Positions 1 to 7,210 of a stretch of 64,000 nt of DNA are shown piece by piece. A program made the position numbers and the translations under genes. The notes below the pieces were generated by a model. That model saw only the letters and a program-made list of their open reading frames with translations. It had not been told where the DNA came from and searched no databases. The DNA is from Micromonospora sp. NBC_00389 (GTDB lineage: Bacteria; Actinomycetota; Actinomycetes; Mycobacteriales; Micromonosporaceae): contig NZ_CP107947.1 in NCBI RefSeq assembly GCF_036059255.1, positions 3,658,001 to 3,722,000 of the forward strand. The letters run 5' to 3'. How positions within the stretch are numbered: the stretch's first letter is position 1; each line of letters starts with the position of its first letter.

Positions 1-308
1 CGGTTGTTCACCTGGGAGAGCAGCGCGGAGAAGTCGGTGCCGACGAACTCGACCTTCAGGCCGAGCTTGCCGGCCACCGCGGCCAGCAGGTCGTTGTCGA
101 ACCCGGTGAACTTGCCGTCCTTGAGGTACACGTTCGGAGGGGCGTCGGTCAGCGTGCCGGCGCGCAGCACGCCCGGCTGCGACAGGCCGTACGGGTTGGC
201 GGTGGCGTCGGACGACGTGTCGTCGCCGCAGGCGGTCAGCGCGGTGGCGGCCAGGATCGTGGCCGCGCCGAGGGCAGCGGCGCGGGTCAGGGCAGGAAGA
301 ATTCGCAC
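1..308 (-). CDS. Amino-acid ABC transporter substrate-binding lipoprotein, N-terminal part (runs off window)
   Basis: About 102 codons are present; the rest lies beyond base 1. The GTG start at 308 opens a lipoprotein signal peptide with lipobox LTAC, then CGDDTSSDAT. The mature part (PGVLRAGTLTDAPPN, then FTGFDNDLLAAVAGKLGL) is typical of family 3 (polar amino acid) extracytoplasmic binding proteins, which deliver ligand to an ABC permease at the membrane. Upstream on the same strand are a Cys-containing leader peptide (410-550) and a SAM-IV riboswitch (557-700), which point to sulfur amino acid uptake (cystine or methionine). The ligand is inferred from this regulation, not from binding residues. 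Confidence 0.85.
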   Translation of the reverse strand, partial: MRILPALTRAAALGAATILAATALTACGDDTSSDATANPYGLSQPGVLRAGTLTDAPPNVYLKDGKFTGFDNDLLAAVAGKLGLKVEFVGTDFSALLSQVNN

Positions 309-409
309 GGGTGTCTCCGAAGGTTGCGCAGCGGCGTGCGCAGGCGTGCGCCGCCGACGGTGCGCCCGATGGGCGTACCGCTGGGGTGGGTTCGGGAAAG
401 AGGGGTGCG

Positions 410-550
410 CTAGTGCGCGGCGCGGCAGCGACAGGCGGCGCTGCACACCCGCATCATGTCCACGTGCCGCCGCCGGGTCAGTGCCGGCGGAAGCCAACCG
501 GCGCGGGAATCCGCGGTGTCGGTCGGTGGGGCGGTGCTGAGGATGCGCAT
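410..550 (-). CDS. Leader peptide with C-terminal RVCSAACR motif (cysteine/sulfur attenuator type)
   Basis: A 46-residue ORF starting at ATG 550 with a GGGAGA ribosome site 5-6 nt upstream. Its end, RRRHVDMMRVCSAACRCRAAH in part, resembles the short Arg-His-x-Asp...Cys-Ser-Ala...Cys-Arg leader peptides that precede sulfur-metabolism and transport genes in actinobacteria, where ribosome stalling on Cys codons is thought to tune downstream expression. Here three Cys codons lie close to the stop. It sits between the SAM-IV riboswitch and the binding-protein start, about 100 nt before the latter. A longer reading from 598 would start inside the riboswitch and is less likely. Confidence 0.65.
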   Translation of the reverse strand: MRILSTAPPTDTADSRAGWLPPALTRRRHVDMMRVCSAACRCRAAH

Positions 551-556
551 GGGTTC

Positions 557-700
557 TCCCAGGTCTGTGCTGACCTGGGCGCCAGGCCACGCTTGCACCG
601 ACGTCTTTGCCGGTGCCTGGTCTTCACCCGGGGCACCCCACCGCGGAGGAGGGTTGCCGGCCAGCGAGCCGGGGCTTCGCGCTGGCGCTCATGACCTGTC
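557..700 (-). ncRNA. SAM-IV riboswitch
   Basis: Read on the minus strand, the stretch from 700 to about 620 shows the SAM-IV core: GGTCATGAGCGCCAGC, then AAGCCCCGGCT, CTGGCCGGCAACCCTCC, GGTGGGGTGCCCCGGGTG and the P1 closing strand AAGACC. It is followed by the extra hairpin (GCACCGGC...GTCGGTGC) and the GCAAGCGTGG segment that separates SAM-IV from SAM-I. A perfect 8-bp hairpin (572-579 with 558-565) follows and its 3' arm runs into the GGGAGA ribosome site of the leader ORF, so control is probably translational. S-adenosylmethionine is the family ligand. It should lower expression of the downstream transporter when SAM is plentiful. Confidence 0.88.
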
Positions 701-782
701 CAAAGGCTAGCAGCCGGAACCGGCGGATCGTCCAGCCGCTATGACCACGCTCACCCTCCGCGACGACCACCGGACCGCCGGG

Positions 783-2765
783 TCAACCGGCGTGCACGTG
801 CGGCCGGCGGCTCCGGTCGGGCTCCTGGCGGCGCAGGATCTCGCGGGTGACCGGGGCGATCTCGCCCTGCCCGAAGACCAGGTAGCGCAGGAGGTTGCCA
901 CCCGGGTTGCCCTCGGTCCACTCGAAGTAGATGTGCGGGCGCCGCTCGATCCGGTCGCGGATCTCCAGCAGCAGGGCGGCCAGCGCGTTGGGCACCGCGG
1001 AGCTGGCCAGGCTGAGCACCAGGTAGTTGTCGTGCACCACGCTGCCGCGCACCAGCAGCTCGGTCTCGAAGTCGGACGGGTCGGTGACCGTCACCTCGAC
1101 GAAGATCACGTCGCTGTCGGCCGGGAAGTCGTTGTCCGCGACGGTCTGGGCCAGCTTGTCGTGGTACTCCGCCGGGTCTCGGCCGGCCGGCTCGTGCGCG
1201 ATCAGGCGGATCCGGCGCCCGGCGCACTCGTCGATCATCCGGGCCGCCTCGGGGTCCAGCTCCACCCGTTGGACCCGCAGTTCGAAGGCGCGGTTCAGCC
1301 GTGACAGCAGCGAGACCAGGATGATCCCGCCGATGAAGCAGGCCGCGATCTTCACGCCGTCGGGGCGCTCCACCACGTTCGCTGCGGTGGTGTAGACGAA
1401 GATCACCGTGATGACGGCGAAGGCGACCGTGCGGCCGCGCTGGCGCCGGCGCCGTGCCGCGAGGGTCACGGCCGTCGCCGCCGAGGTGATCAACACCAGA
1501 ACCCCGGTGGCATAGGCGCCGCCCTGCGCGTCCACGCTGGCCTCGAAGACCACGGTGATCAGGAACGCCACCGCGGTGAAGACCAGCACCAGCGGCCGGA
1601 CCGCCCGGGCCCAGGTCGGTGCCATGCCGTAGCGGGGCAGGTAGCGGGGTACGAGGTTGAGCAGGCCGGCCATCGCCGAGGCGCCCGCGAACCAGAGGAT
1701 CCCGATGGTGGACAGGTCGTAGGCCGTGCCGAACACCTCGCCGAGGTACTCGTGCGCCAGGTAGGCCAGCGCCCGGCCGTTCGCCGGCCCATCCGGCTCG
1801 AACGCCTCGGGCGGGATCAGCACGGTAGTGGTCACGCTGCTGGTGATCAGGAAAACGCTCATGATCGTCGCGGCGGTGGTGAGCAGCCGGCGCGTGCCGC
1901 GGATCCGGCCCAGTGGCCGGTCCTCCGTGTCCTGCGGGTCGCCCCGCACGCTCGGCATCACCGCCACCCCGGTCTCGAAGCCGGACAGGCCCAGCGCCAG
2001 CTTCGGGAAGACCAGCAGGGACAGCCCGACCACCATCCACGGGTCGCCGTGGCCGGTGGTCAGCGCGGTGGTCCAGTCCCCGACCGCGCTGGGGTGCGTC
2101 ACCACCTGCCACAGCGCGGCGGCGATCACCACCGTGTTCAGCGCCAGATAGACCGCGACCAGGACGACGGCGATCCCGATGGCCTCGGTGAATCCCTTGA
2201 GGAACACCGCGCCCAGCAGCGCCACGAGCAGCAGCGTGAGCAGGACTCTCTGCCCACTGAGCCCTTCGGGCCAGAACGGGTTCTCGTCGATGTGTGCGGT
2301 CGCGTCGGCGGCGGAGAGGGTGATGGTGATGATGAAGTCGGTGGCCACGAAACCGAGTAGCACCAACACCAGGAGCTTGCCCGGCCAGTAGCTCAGCAGG
2401 CGTACCAGCATCGCGATCGAGCCCTCACCGTGCGGGCTCTCCACCGCCACCCGCCGATAGATCGGCAGCGCGCCCAGCAGGGTCACCAGCACCAGCACCA
2501 GGGTCGCCACCGGCGAGAGCGCCCCGGCGGCCAGTGCCGCGATGCCCGGCTGGTAACCCAGGGTCGAGAAGTAGTCGACACCGGTCAGGCACATCACCTT
2601 CCACCACGGGTGGTGCCGGCGCTCCGGCGGGCGGCCGTGCGGGCCCTGCTGCCGAGGCCGCTCCGAATCGGCGCCGAGCAGCCAGTCCCGCAGCCGGCGG
2701 GTCCGCGGGCCGGCGCGCCTGTCGACCTCCATCGGCGCTTCCCCCGTCATCCCGCCCGTGGTCAC
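783..2765 (-). CDS. APC-superfamily amino acid permease with soluble C-terminal domain
   Basis: 660 residues. A charged ~55-residue N-terminus precedes a polytopic core (about residues 55-450) with many hydrophobic segments and the early signature [17 protein letters not shown], as in APC-type amino acid/polyamine permeases (COG0531). The last ~200 residues are hydrophilic and probably cytoplasmic. The start is the ATG at 2765; an in-frame ATG 11 codons later is an alternative. It is divergent from corA. Its stop lies ~80 nt upstream of the SAM-IV riboswitch on the same strand, so read-through into the sulfur transporter is possible but not required. The substrate cannot be read from the sequence. 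Confidence 0.85.
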   Translation of the reverse strand: MTTGGMTGEAPMEVDRRAGPRTRRLRDWLLGADSERPRQQGPHGRPPERRHHPWWKVMCLTGVDYFSTLGYQPGIAALAAGALSPVATLVLVLVTLLGALPIYRRVAVESPHGEGSIAMLVRLLSYWPGKLLVLVLLGFVATDFIITITLSAADATAHIDENPFWPEGLSGQRVLLTLLLVALLGAVFLKGFTEAIGIAVVLVAVYLALNTVVIAAALWQVVTHPSAVGDWTTALTTGHGDPWMVVGLSLLVFPKLALGLSGFETGVAVMPSVRGDPQDTEDRPLGRIRGTRRLLTTAATIMSVFLITSSVTTTVLIPPEAFEPDGPANGRALAYLAHEYLGEVFGTAYDLSTIGILWFAGASAMAGLLNLVPRYLPRYGMAPTWARAVRPLVLVFTAVAFLITVVFEASVDAQGGAYATGVLVLITSAATAVTLAARRRRQRGRTVAFAVITVIFVYTTAANVVERPDGVKIAACFIGGIILVSLLSRLNRAFELRVQRVELDPEAARMIDECAGRRIRLIAHEPAGRDPAEYHDKLAQTVADNDFPADSDVIFVEVTVTDPSDFETELLVRGSVVHDNYLVLSLASSAVPNALAALLLEIRDRIERRPHIYFEWTEGNPGGNLLRYLVFGQGEIAPVTREILRRQEPDRSRRPHVHAG

Positions 2766-2953
2766 CGCGAGTATCCGCCAGCCGGCCCGCGCCCGTCCGG
2801 CGGTGCGCGGAAACCGCCCCGGCCGGGCAACCGGCGCGTAGGTGGGTTTTGGCGCGCGGGCACCGGGGAAGCAGCGCCTCCCGGCGTCCCTGCCCGAACT
2901 GCCCGGGCGGTTCGGGCAGCCGCCGGTTGAGGCGTCCGGGGAGGGGGCGGGTC

Positions 2954-4084
2954 ATGGTCGGTGGCCGTCGGTTCCGCCGGGGCGAGGGCTTCGGCCGCCA
3001 GCTCGACGAGCACGAGATCCGCGGCAGCGAGCCGCCGCGCGAGCAGCCGGCCGAGCCAGGTGCTGGCGGTCTGGTGGACAGCGCCGTCTACATCCAGGGA
3101 CACCGCTTCGCGTCGCCGGCCGGGCTCGCCGAGACGTACCGCTGCCTCCAGGAGCAGGACGAGGCGATGGCCTGGATCGGGTTGTACCGGCCCGACATCG
3201 ACCAGATCACCTCGCTGGCCCGGGAGTTCCGGCTGCACGACCTGGCGGTGGAGGATGCGATCAACGCCCACCAGCGGCCCAAGCTGGAGCGGTACGGGCA
3301 CACCCTCTTCGTGGTGCTGCGCGCCGCCCGCTACGACGACCTGCGGGAGGAGGTCGAGTTCTCCGAGCTGCACCTGTTCATCGGGCCCGGCTTCGTCGTC
3401 ACCGTCCGGCACGGCGAGGCACCGGATCTGGCCGCCGTGCGACGGCGGCTGGAAGCCGACGCGCAGATGCTCGCCCAAGGCCCGGAGGCCGTCCTGTACG
3501 CGATCCTCGACCAGGTGGTCGACGGCTACGCGCCGGTGGTGGCCGGCTTGGAGAACGACATCGACGAGATCGAGACCCAGGTCTTCGGCGGCGACCCGAA
3601 CGCCAGCCGGCGCATCTACGGGCTCAGCCGCGAGGTCATCCAGTTCCAGCGGGCCGCCCGCCCGCTGCTCCACGTGCTCGACGCGCTGGCGGCCGGCGCC
3701 GGCAGCTACGGCACCGACGAGGAGCTACGCCGCTATCTGCGCGACGTGACCGACCACCTCACGCAGGTCGTGGAACGGGTCGACGGCTTCCGGCACCTGT
3801 TGCAGAACATCCTCACCGTCAACGCCACCCTCGTCTCGCAGCAGCAGAACGAGGAGATGCGCAGCCTCACCGCAGCCAGCTACGCGCAGAACGAGGAGCT
3901 GAAGAAGGTCTCGTCCTGGGCGGCGATCCTGTTCGCACCCACGCTCATCGGGACGGTGTACGGGATGAACTTCGTCCACATGCCCGAGTTGCAGTGGCGC
4001 TTCGGCTACCTGTTCGCGCTGCTGCTGATGGCGCTGGTCTGCGGCACCCTCTACCTGATCTTCAAGCGGCGCGGATGGCTGTGA
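2954..4084 (+). CDS. corA: CorA-family magnesium/divalent cation channel
   Basis: 376 residues. The N-terminal cytoplasmic domain and long stalk helix lead to two C-terminal membrane segments, with the diagnostic YGMNF (GMN motif, near residue 336) at the end of the first. CorA pentamers conduct Mg2+ and related divalent ions across the inner membrane. The ATG at 2954 follows a purine-rich GGGGAGGGGG stretch; the open frame extends further upstream, but that part is antisense to the permease start and looks non-coding. The first ~40 residues are charged and unlike the family core. Divergently transcribed from the APC permease. Confidence 0.93.
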   Translation: MVGGRRFRRGEGFGRQLDEHEIRGSEPPREQPAEPGAGGLVDSAVYIQGHRFASPAGLAETYRCLQEQDEAMAWIGLYRPDIDQITSLAREFRLHDLAVEDAINAHQRPKLERYGHTLFVVLRAARYDDLREEVEFSELHLFIGPGFVVTVRHGEAPDLAAVRRRLEADAQMLAQGPEAVLYAILDQVVDGYAPVVAGLENDIDEIETQVFGGDPNASRRIYGLSREVIQFQRAARPLLHVLDALAAGAGSYGTDEELRRYLRDVTDHLTQVVERVDGFRHLLQNILTVNATLVSQQQNEEMRSLTAASYAQNEELKKVSSWAAILFAPTLIGTVYGMNFVHMPELQWRFGYLFALLLMALVCGTLYLIFKRRGWL

Positions 4085-4099
4085 CGGTGTGACCGAGGG

Positions 4100-4285
4100 T
4101 CACTCGATGCCGCGCAGGATATGCCGTTCGTCCTCACTGTCGTCCTCGCCGGCACCGATCCGGCCGAGCAGCACGGCAGCGGCCCAGATGGTCAGTGGCG
4201 TGGCCGCCCCGGTCATGCCGCCGCCGGTCCGGTCGTCCCTGGTCTGGCTCCGCTCCGTCCGCGGTGGCCTGCGCTGAGCCTGCAT
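4100..4285 (-). CDS. Small hypothetical protein, one possible membrane segment
   Basis: 61 residues from ATG 4285, preceded by a good GAGGAGAG ribosome site 8-9 nt upstream. The N-terminal half is basic, then a short hydrophobic stretch (TPLTIWAAAVLLGRI) and an acidic tail (GEDDSEDERH). Convergent with corA, whose stop is 15 nt away. The ribosome site and membrane-plus-charged layout argue for a real gene, but no family is recognised. Confidence 0.45.
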   Translation of the reverse strand: MQAQRRPPRTERSQTRDDRTGGGMTGAATPLTIWAAAVLLGRIGAGEDDSEDERHILRGIE

Positions 4286-4505
4286 GGGCACTGCCTCTCC
4301 TCGTCGAAGCCGTCCCGGGCAGCGCCGCGTGCGCCCGCGCCACCGGATGGGCCGGCCGCGTGCAGGCGGGAGGCCACCGGAACGACATCCATGTCGAACC
4401 ATCCCACGCCCGGCCTCGTCAGCACCCCTCGTTTTCAGTTTCCCGACTGCGACCCGCCAAACCGGACATTCCACGCGGGGCCCCGTCTGTCGTGCCCTGG
4501 TCGCC

Positions 4506-5021
4506 TCAGGGCAGCGGGTGGGCGATGTTGCGGGCGTGGTCGGTGAGCGCCGCGCCGACCACGGTCGCGGCCAGCGGCAACACCTCCAGGCAGCGACGCA
4601 CCGCGGCGGCCATCAGCGCGTTCGGCACCCGCATGGAGAGCGTGCAGTGCGGCACCCAGCGTCCCGGCTGGTAGTGCTCCACCAGGGTGATGCCGGCGGC
4701 GGCGAGCCGGTCGTGCACCAGCCGGTGGTGTGCCAGCAGCTCCGGGGTGGGCGTCGGGCCGAGCCAGAGCACCCGGCCGACGAACTGACCGGTGTGCTGG
4801 AATTCGAGCCGAAGTGGGGCGGCCACGACCGTGCCGCGCAGCGCCGCGGCGACCTGCTCGGGGTCGAAGCGGGGAGCCACGGCGAGCGAGACGTGCGGGC
4901 GGTGGCGCTGCTCCAGCAGCGAGCGCATGCTCTGCACGCCCTCGGCTTCGAGAGCGTCCCAGAGCACCCGGATCCGCCGGGTGGCGTCCGGGTCCAGATA
5001 CAGCTCCAACGCCGCGACCAC
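4506..5021 (-). CDS. 2'-5' RNA ligase / 2H phosphoesterase family protein
   Basis: 171 residues from GTG 5021. Two HxS/T motifs, HVSL (His43, Ser45) and HCTL (His125, Thr127), are the paired catalytic elements of the 2H phosphoesterase superfamily, whose members hydrolyse or form 2'-5' or cyclic phosphodiester bonds in RNA and nucleotides. Length fits the family. The start is set by where homology-like sequence begins (VAALELYLDPD); the open frame continues upstream but reads antisense to the next gene. Divergent from the DUF664 gene at 5098. Exact substrate unknown. Confidence 0.82.
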   Translation of the reverse strand: MVAALELYLDPDATRRIRVLWDALEAEGVQSMRSLLEQRHRPHVSLAVAPRFDPEQVAAALRGTVVAAPLRLEFQHTGQFVGRVLWLGPTPTPELLAHHRLVHDRLAAAGITLVEHYQPGRWVPHCTLSMRVPNALMAAAVRRCLEVLPLAATVVGAALTDHARNIAHPLP

Positions 5022-5097
5022 TTGATCACCGTAGCGGCCGAGGTTTGGCCGCCGGTTTCGGCGGTACCTGATCGGAAACAGACCAGGAGGCGTGCCC

Positions 5098-5607
5098 GTG
5101 GACGTGAAAGACCTGCTGACCGAGACGTACGACCGGCTGCCCGACCTCGTTCGCGCGGCGGTCGACGGCCTCAGCCCGGAGCAACTGCGCTGGGCGCCCG
5201 GCCCTGGTGCCAACCCGATCGGCTGGCTGGTCTGGCACCTGACCAGGATCCAGGACGACCACGTCGCCGACCTGCTCGACGCCGACCAGGTCTGGACGAG
5301 CGGCGACTGGGCGAGCCGGTTCGGGCTGGCCGCCGACCCGAACGACACCGGCTATGCCCACTCGCCCGCACAGGTCGCCGCGGTGCGGCCGGAGAGCGCG
5401 CAGGCATTGATCGACTACTACGAGGCGGTCGCGGCGCGGACCGCGCCGTTCCTGGCCGGACTGCGCCCGGCGGACCTGGACCGCGTGGTGGACGAGGCGT
5501 GGGACCCGCCGGTAACCCTCGGCGTCCGCCTGGTCAGCGTCGCCGAGGACGACCTGCAGCACGTCGGCCAGGCCGGGTACGTCCGCGGCCTGCTCGGGGC
5601 CGCCTGA
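5098..5607 (+). CDS. DinB/DUF664-family protein (mycothiol-dependent type)
   Basis: 169 residues. Helical DinB-like sequence containing WLVWHLTRIQDDHVADL and, near the C-terminus, EDDLQHVGQAGYVRGLL, which place the usual metal-binding His residues. DUF664 proteins are four-helix bundles; in actinobacteria several act as mycothiol-dependent transferases or detoxification enzymes. Two GTG codons compete: 5092 lies 1 nt after AGGAGG, while 5098 has a normal ~7-nt spacing, so 5098 is preferred. Tail-to-tail with the alcohol dehydrogenase (9 nt between stops). Confidence 0.8.
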   Translation: MDVKDLLTETYDRLPDLVRAAVDGLSPEQLRWAPGPGANPIGWLVWHLTRIQDDHVADLLDADQVWTSGDWASRFGLAADPNDTGYAHSPAQVAAVRPESAQALIDYYEAVAARTAPFLAGLRPADLDRVVDEAWDPPVTLGVRLVSVAEDDLQHVGQAGYVRGLLGAA

Positions 5608-5616
5608 CCGGCCGGC

Positions 5617-6663
5617 TCACGGCACGATCACGGCGCGGCCCTGCAGCGTGCCGTCGCGCATCTGGCGGTACGCGTCGAGGGCGTCGTCCAGCGCGAAGGT
5701 GGTGGTCTTCGGCCGGACCAGACCCCGGGCAGCCAGGTCCAGCACCTCGACCAGCTCGGGGCGGCTGCCCCAGTAGGTGGTCGCGATGCTCACCTCGTAC
5801 GGCACGGAGAAGTACGAGACCGGCAGGGTGCCCCCGCCGATGCCCACGATGGTCAGGTCGCCGACGGTGCGGGCCGCCGCCGCGCCGAGCGCCAGGGTGG
5901 CGTCCACGCCAACGAAGTCCAGCACCACGTCGGCGCCCCGACCTCCGGTAGCCTGGCGGATCTCCTCGGCGGCGGTCTCGCCCGAGGTCACGGTGCCGTC
6001 GGCGCCGCACTCCTCGGCCAGCCGCAGCGCGTCGGCGCGGGTGTCCACCGCGATCACCCGGGCGGCCGTGGTGGCCTTGAGGATCTGCACGCCGACGTGC
6101 CCCAGCCCACCGACCCCGATCACGACTGCCGTGCTGCCCGGCGGCAGCTTGGGCCAGGAACGCCGCACGGCGTGGTACGGGGTGAGCCCGGCGTCGGTCA
6201 GCGGCGCGGCGTCCACCGGATCGAGCCCGGCCGGCAGCGGGACGATGTGCCGCGCGTCCGGGACCAACTCGTACGCGGCCATTCCACCGTCCAGGCCGAG
6301 CCCGCCGCCCCCGCCCGGCACCGGCGCGCCGGCCGGGTTCTCGCAGTACGGGTCGATGCCGACCCGGCAGCGGGCGCAGGTGCCGCAGCCCCACGCGCCG
6401 AAGACGGCGACGGGTTGCCCGACCGTCAGCCCGGTCACGCCGTCGCCGAGGGCGTGCACCCACCCCGCGTTCTCGTGGCCGAGGGTGAACGGCGGGTTCC
6501 AGGGCACGGTGCCTGGCTCGAACTCGTCCATCAGGTGCAGGTCGGAGTGGCAGGCGCCGGCTCCGCCGATCCGGACCACCACCTGGCCCGGCCCGGGCGT
6601 CGGCTCAGCGACCTCGACCAGTTCCGGTTCCGACTTCCACTCCCGCAGCCGCAACGCCCGCAT
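5617..6663 (-). CDS. Zinc-dependent NAD(P)-alcohol dehydrogenase
   Basis: 348 residues, a normal length for the medium-chain dehydrogenase family. Catalytic zinc ligands are visible at Cys38 (GACHSDLH) and His63-Glu64 (GHEN); the structural zinc site is Cys93, Cys96, Cys99 and Cys107 (CGTCARC...YC). The Rossmann nucleotide-binding motif GVGGLGHVG lies near residue 176. It should interconvert an alcohol and aldehyde or ketone in the cytoplasm using NAD(P). The physiological substrate is unknown. A pair of TCACCC/GGGTGA palindromes lies in the divergent promoter region it shares with the SCP2-like gene. Confidence 0.92.
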   Translation of the reverse strand: MRALRLREWKSEPELVEVAEPTPGPGQVVVRIGGAGACHSDLHLMDEFEPGTVPWNPPFTLGHENAGWVHALGDGVTGLTVGQPVAVFGAWGCGTCARCRVGIDPYCENPAGAPVPGGGGGLGLDGGMAAYELVPDARHIVPLPAGLDPVDAAPLTDAGLTPYHAVRRSWPKLPPGSTAVVIGVGGLGHVGVQILKATTAARVIAVDTRADALRLAEECGADGTVTSGETAAEEIRQATGGRGADVVLDFVGVDATLALGAAAARTVGDLTIVGIGGGTLPVSYFSVPYEVSIATTYWGSRPELVEVLDLAARGLVRPKTTTFALDDALDAYRQMRDGTLQGRAVIVP

Positions 6664-6747
6664 CCGGTGCCTCCTGTCCGTGTCGGCCGGTGCCTGCCCT
6701 TTTCATCGGCCGGCAAACAGCGCCCGCCGGCCGACCCGGGCCGGTTG

Positions 6748-6789
6748 TCACCCGGTTCGGGTGAGCCGGGCTCACCCCGGCTCGGGTGA
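6748..6789. promoter_or_regulatory. Two tandem TCACCC...GGGTGA palindromes (candidate operators)
   Basis: The divergent region between the alcohol dehydrogenase and the SCP2-like gene has TCACCCG-GTT-CGGGTGA at 6748-6764 and TCACCC-CGGCTC-GGGTGA at 6772-6789. The half-sites repeat at a regular spacing, as expected for a dimeric regulator controlling either direction. No regulator gene lies beside it. Function is inferred only from symmetry and position. Confidence 0.35.
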
Positions 6790-6820
6790 TCCTGCGGGGA
6801 ACCGGGGAAGGGGGACGTGG

Positions 6821-7210
6821 ATGAGCACGACGGCGGCACAGTATCTGCAGCACCTGGACACCGGCCGGCGTCCCGATCTGCCGGAGACCACCGCCGGGAC
6901 GCTACGGCTGGACGTGCGCGGTGACGGCGGTACCAGTCACTGGTACCTGACCATCGCCGACCAGCACGTGGCCGTGACCCGGTCGGCCGACGAGGCCGAG
7001 CTGGTGGTCCGCGCCGACCGGGCGGTCTTCGACCAGCTGGCCAGCGGCGAGAGGCACGTCGCGGCGGCGTTGCTGCGCAACGAGCTGACCGTGCGGGGCA
7101 ACATGCGGCTGCTGATGGCGCTGCGGCGGATCTTTCCCGGCCCGTCCGGCGCACGGCACCCCCGCGAGCTGGGCCAGGCTGCCCTGGCGGAACGGGACCA
7201 GCGGCGATGA
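6821..7210 (+). CDS. SCP2-like sterol-carrier-domain protein
   Basis: 129 residues from ATG 6821, preceded by GGAAGGGGGA. The fold-level pattern (a beta-rich half GTLRLDVRG...WYLTIADQHVAV, then ADEAELVVRADRAVFDQLASGE and RNELTVRGNMRLLMALRRIFPG) matches small actinobacterial SCP2 sterol-transfer-domain proteins, which form a hydrophobic ligand pocket. The stop overlaps the start of the debranching-type enzyme by 4 nt (ATGA), so the two are translationally coupled. The link between a lipid-binding fold and a glycosidase is not explained by the sequence. Confidence 0.72.
   Translation: MSTTAAQYLQHLDTGRRPDLPETTAGTLRLDVRGDGGTSHWYLTIADQHVAVTRSADEAELVVRADRAVFDQLASGERHVAAALLRNELTVRGNMRLLMALRRIFPGPSGARHPRELGQAALAERDQRR

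Noticed and set aside
410..598. 62-residue version of the leader peptide
   Set aside because: Its start lies inside the SAM-IV 3' domain and lacks a ribosome site; the ATG at 550 has GGGAGA at proper distance.
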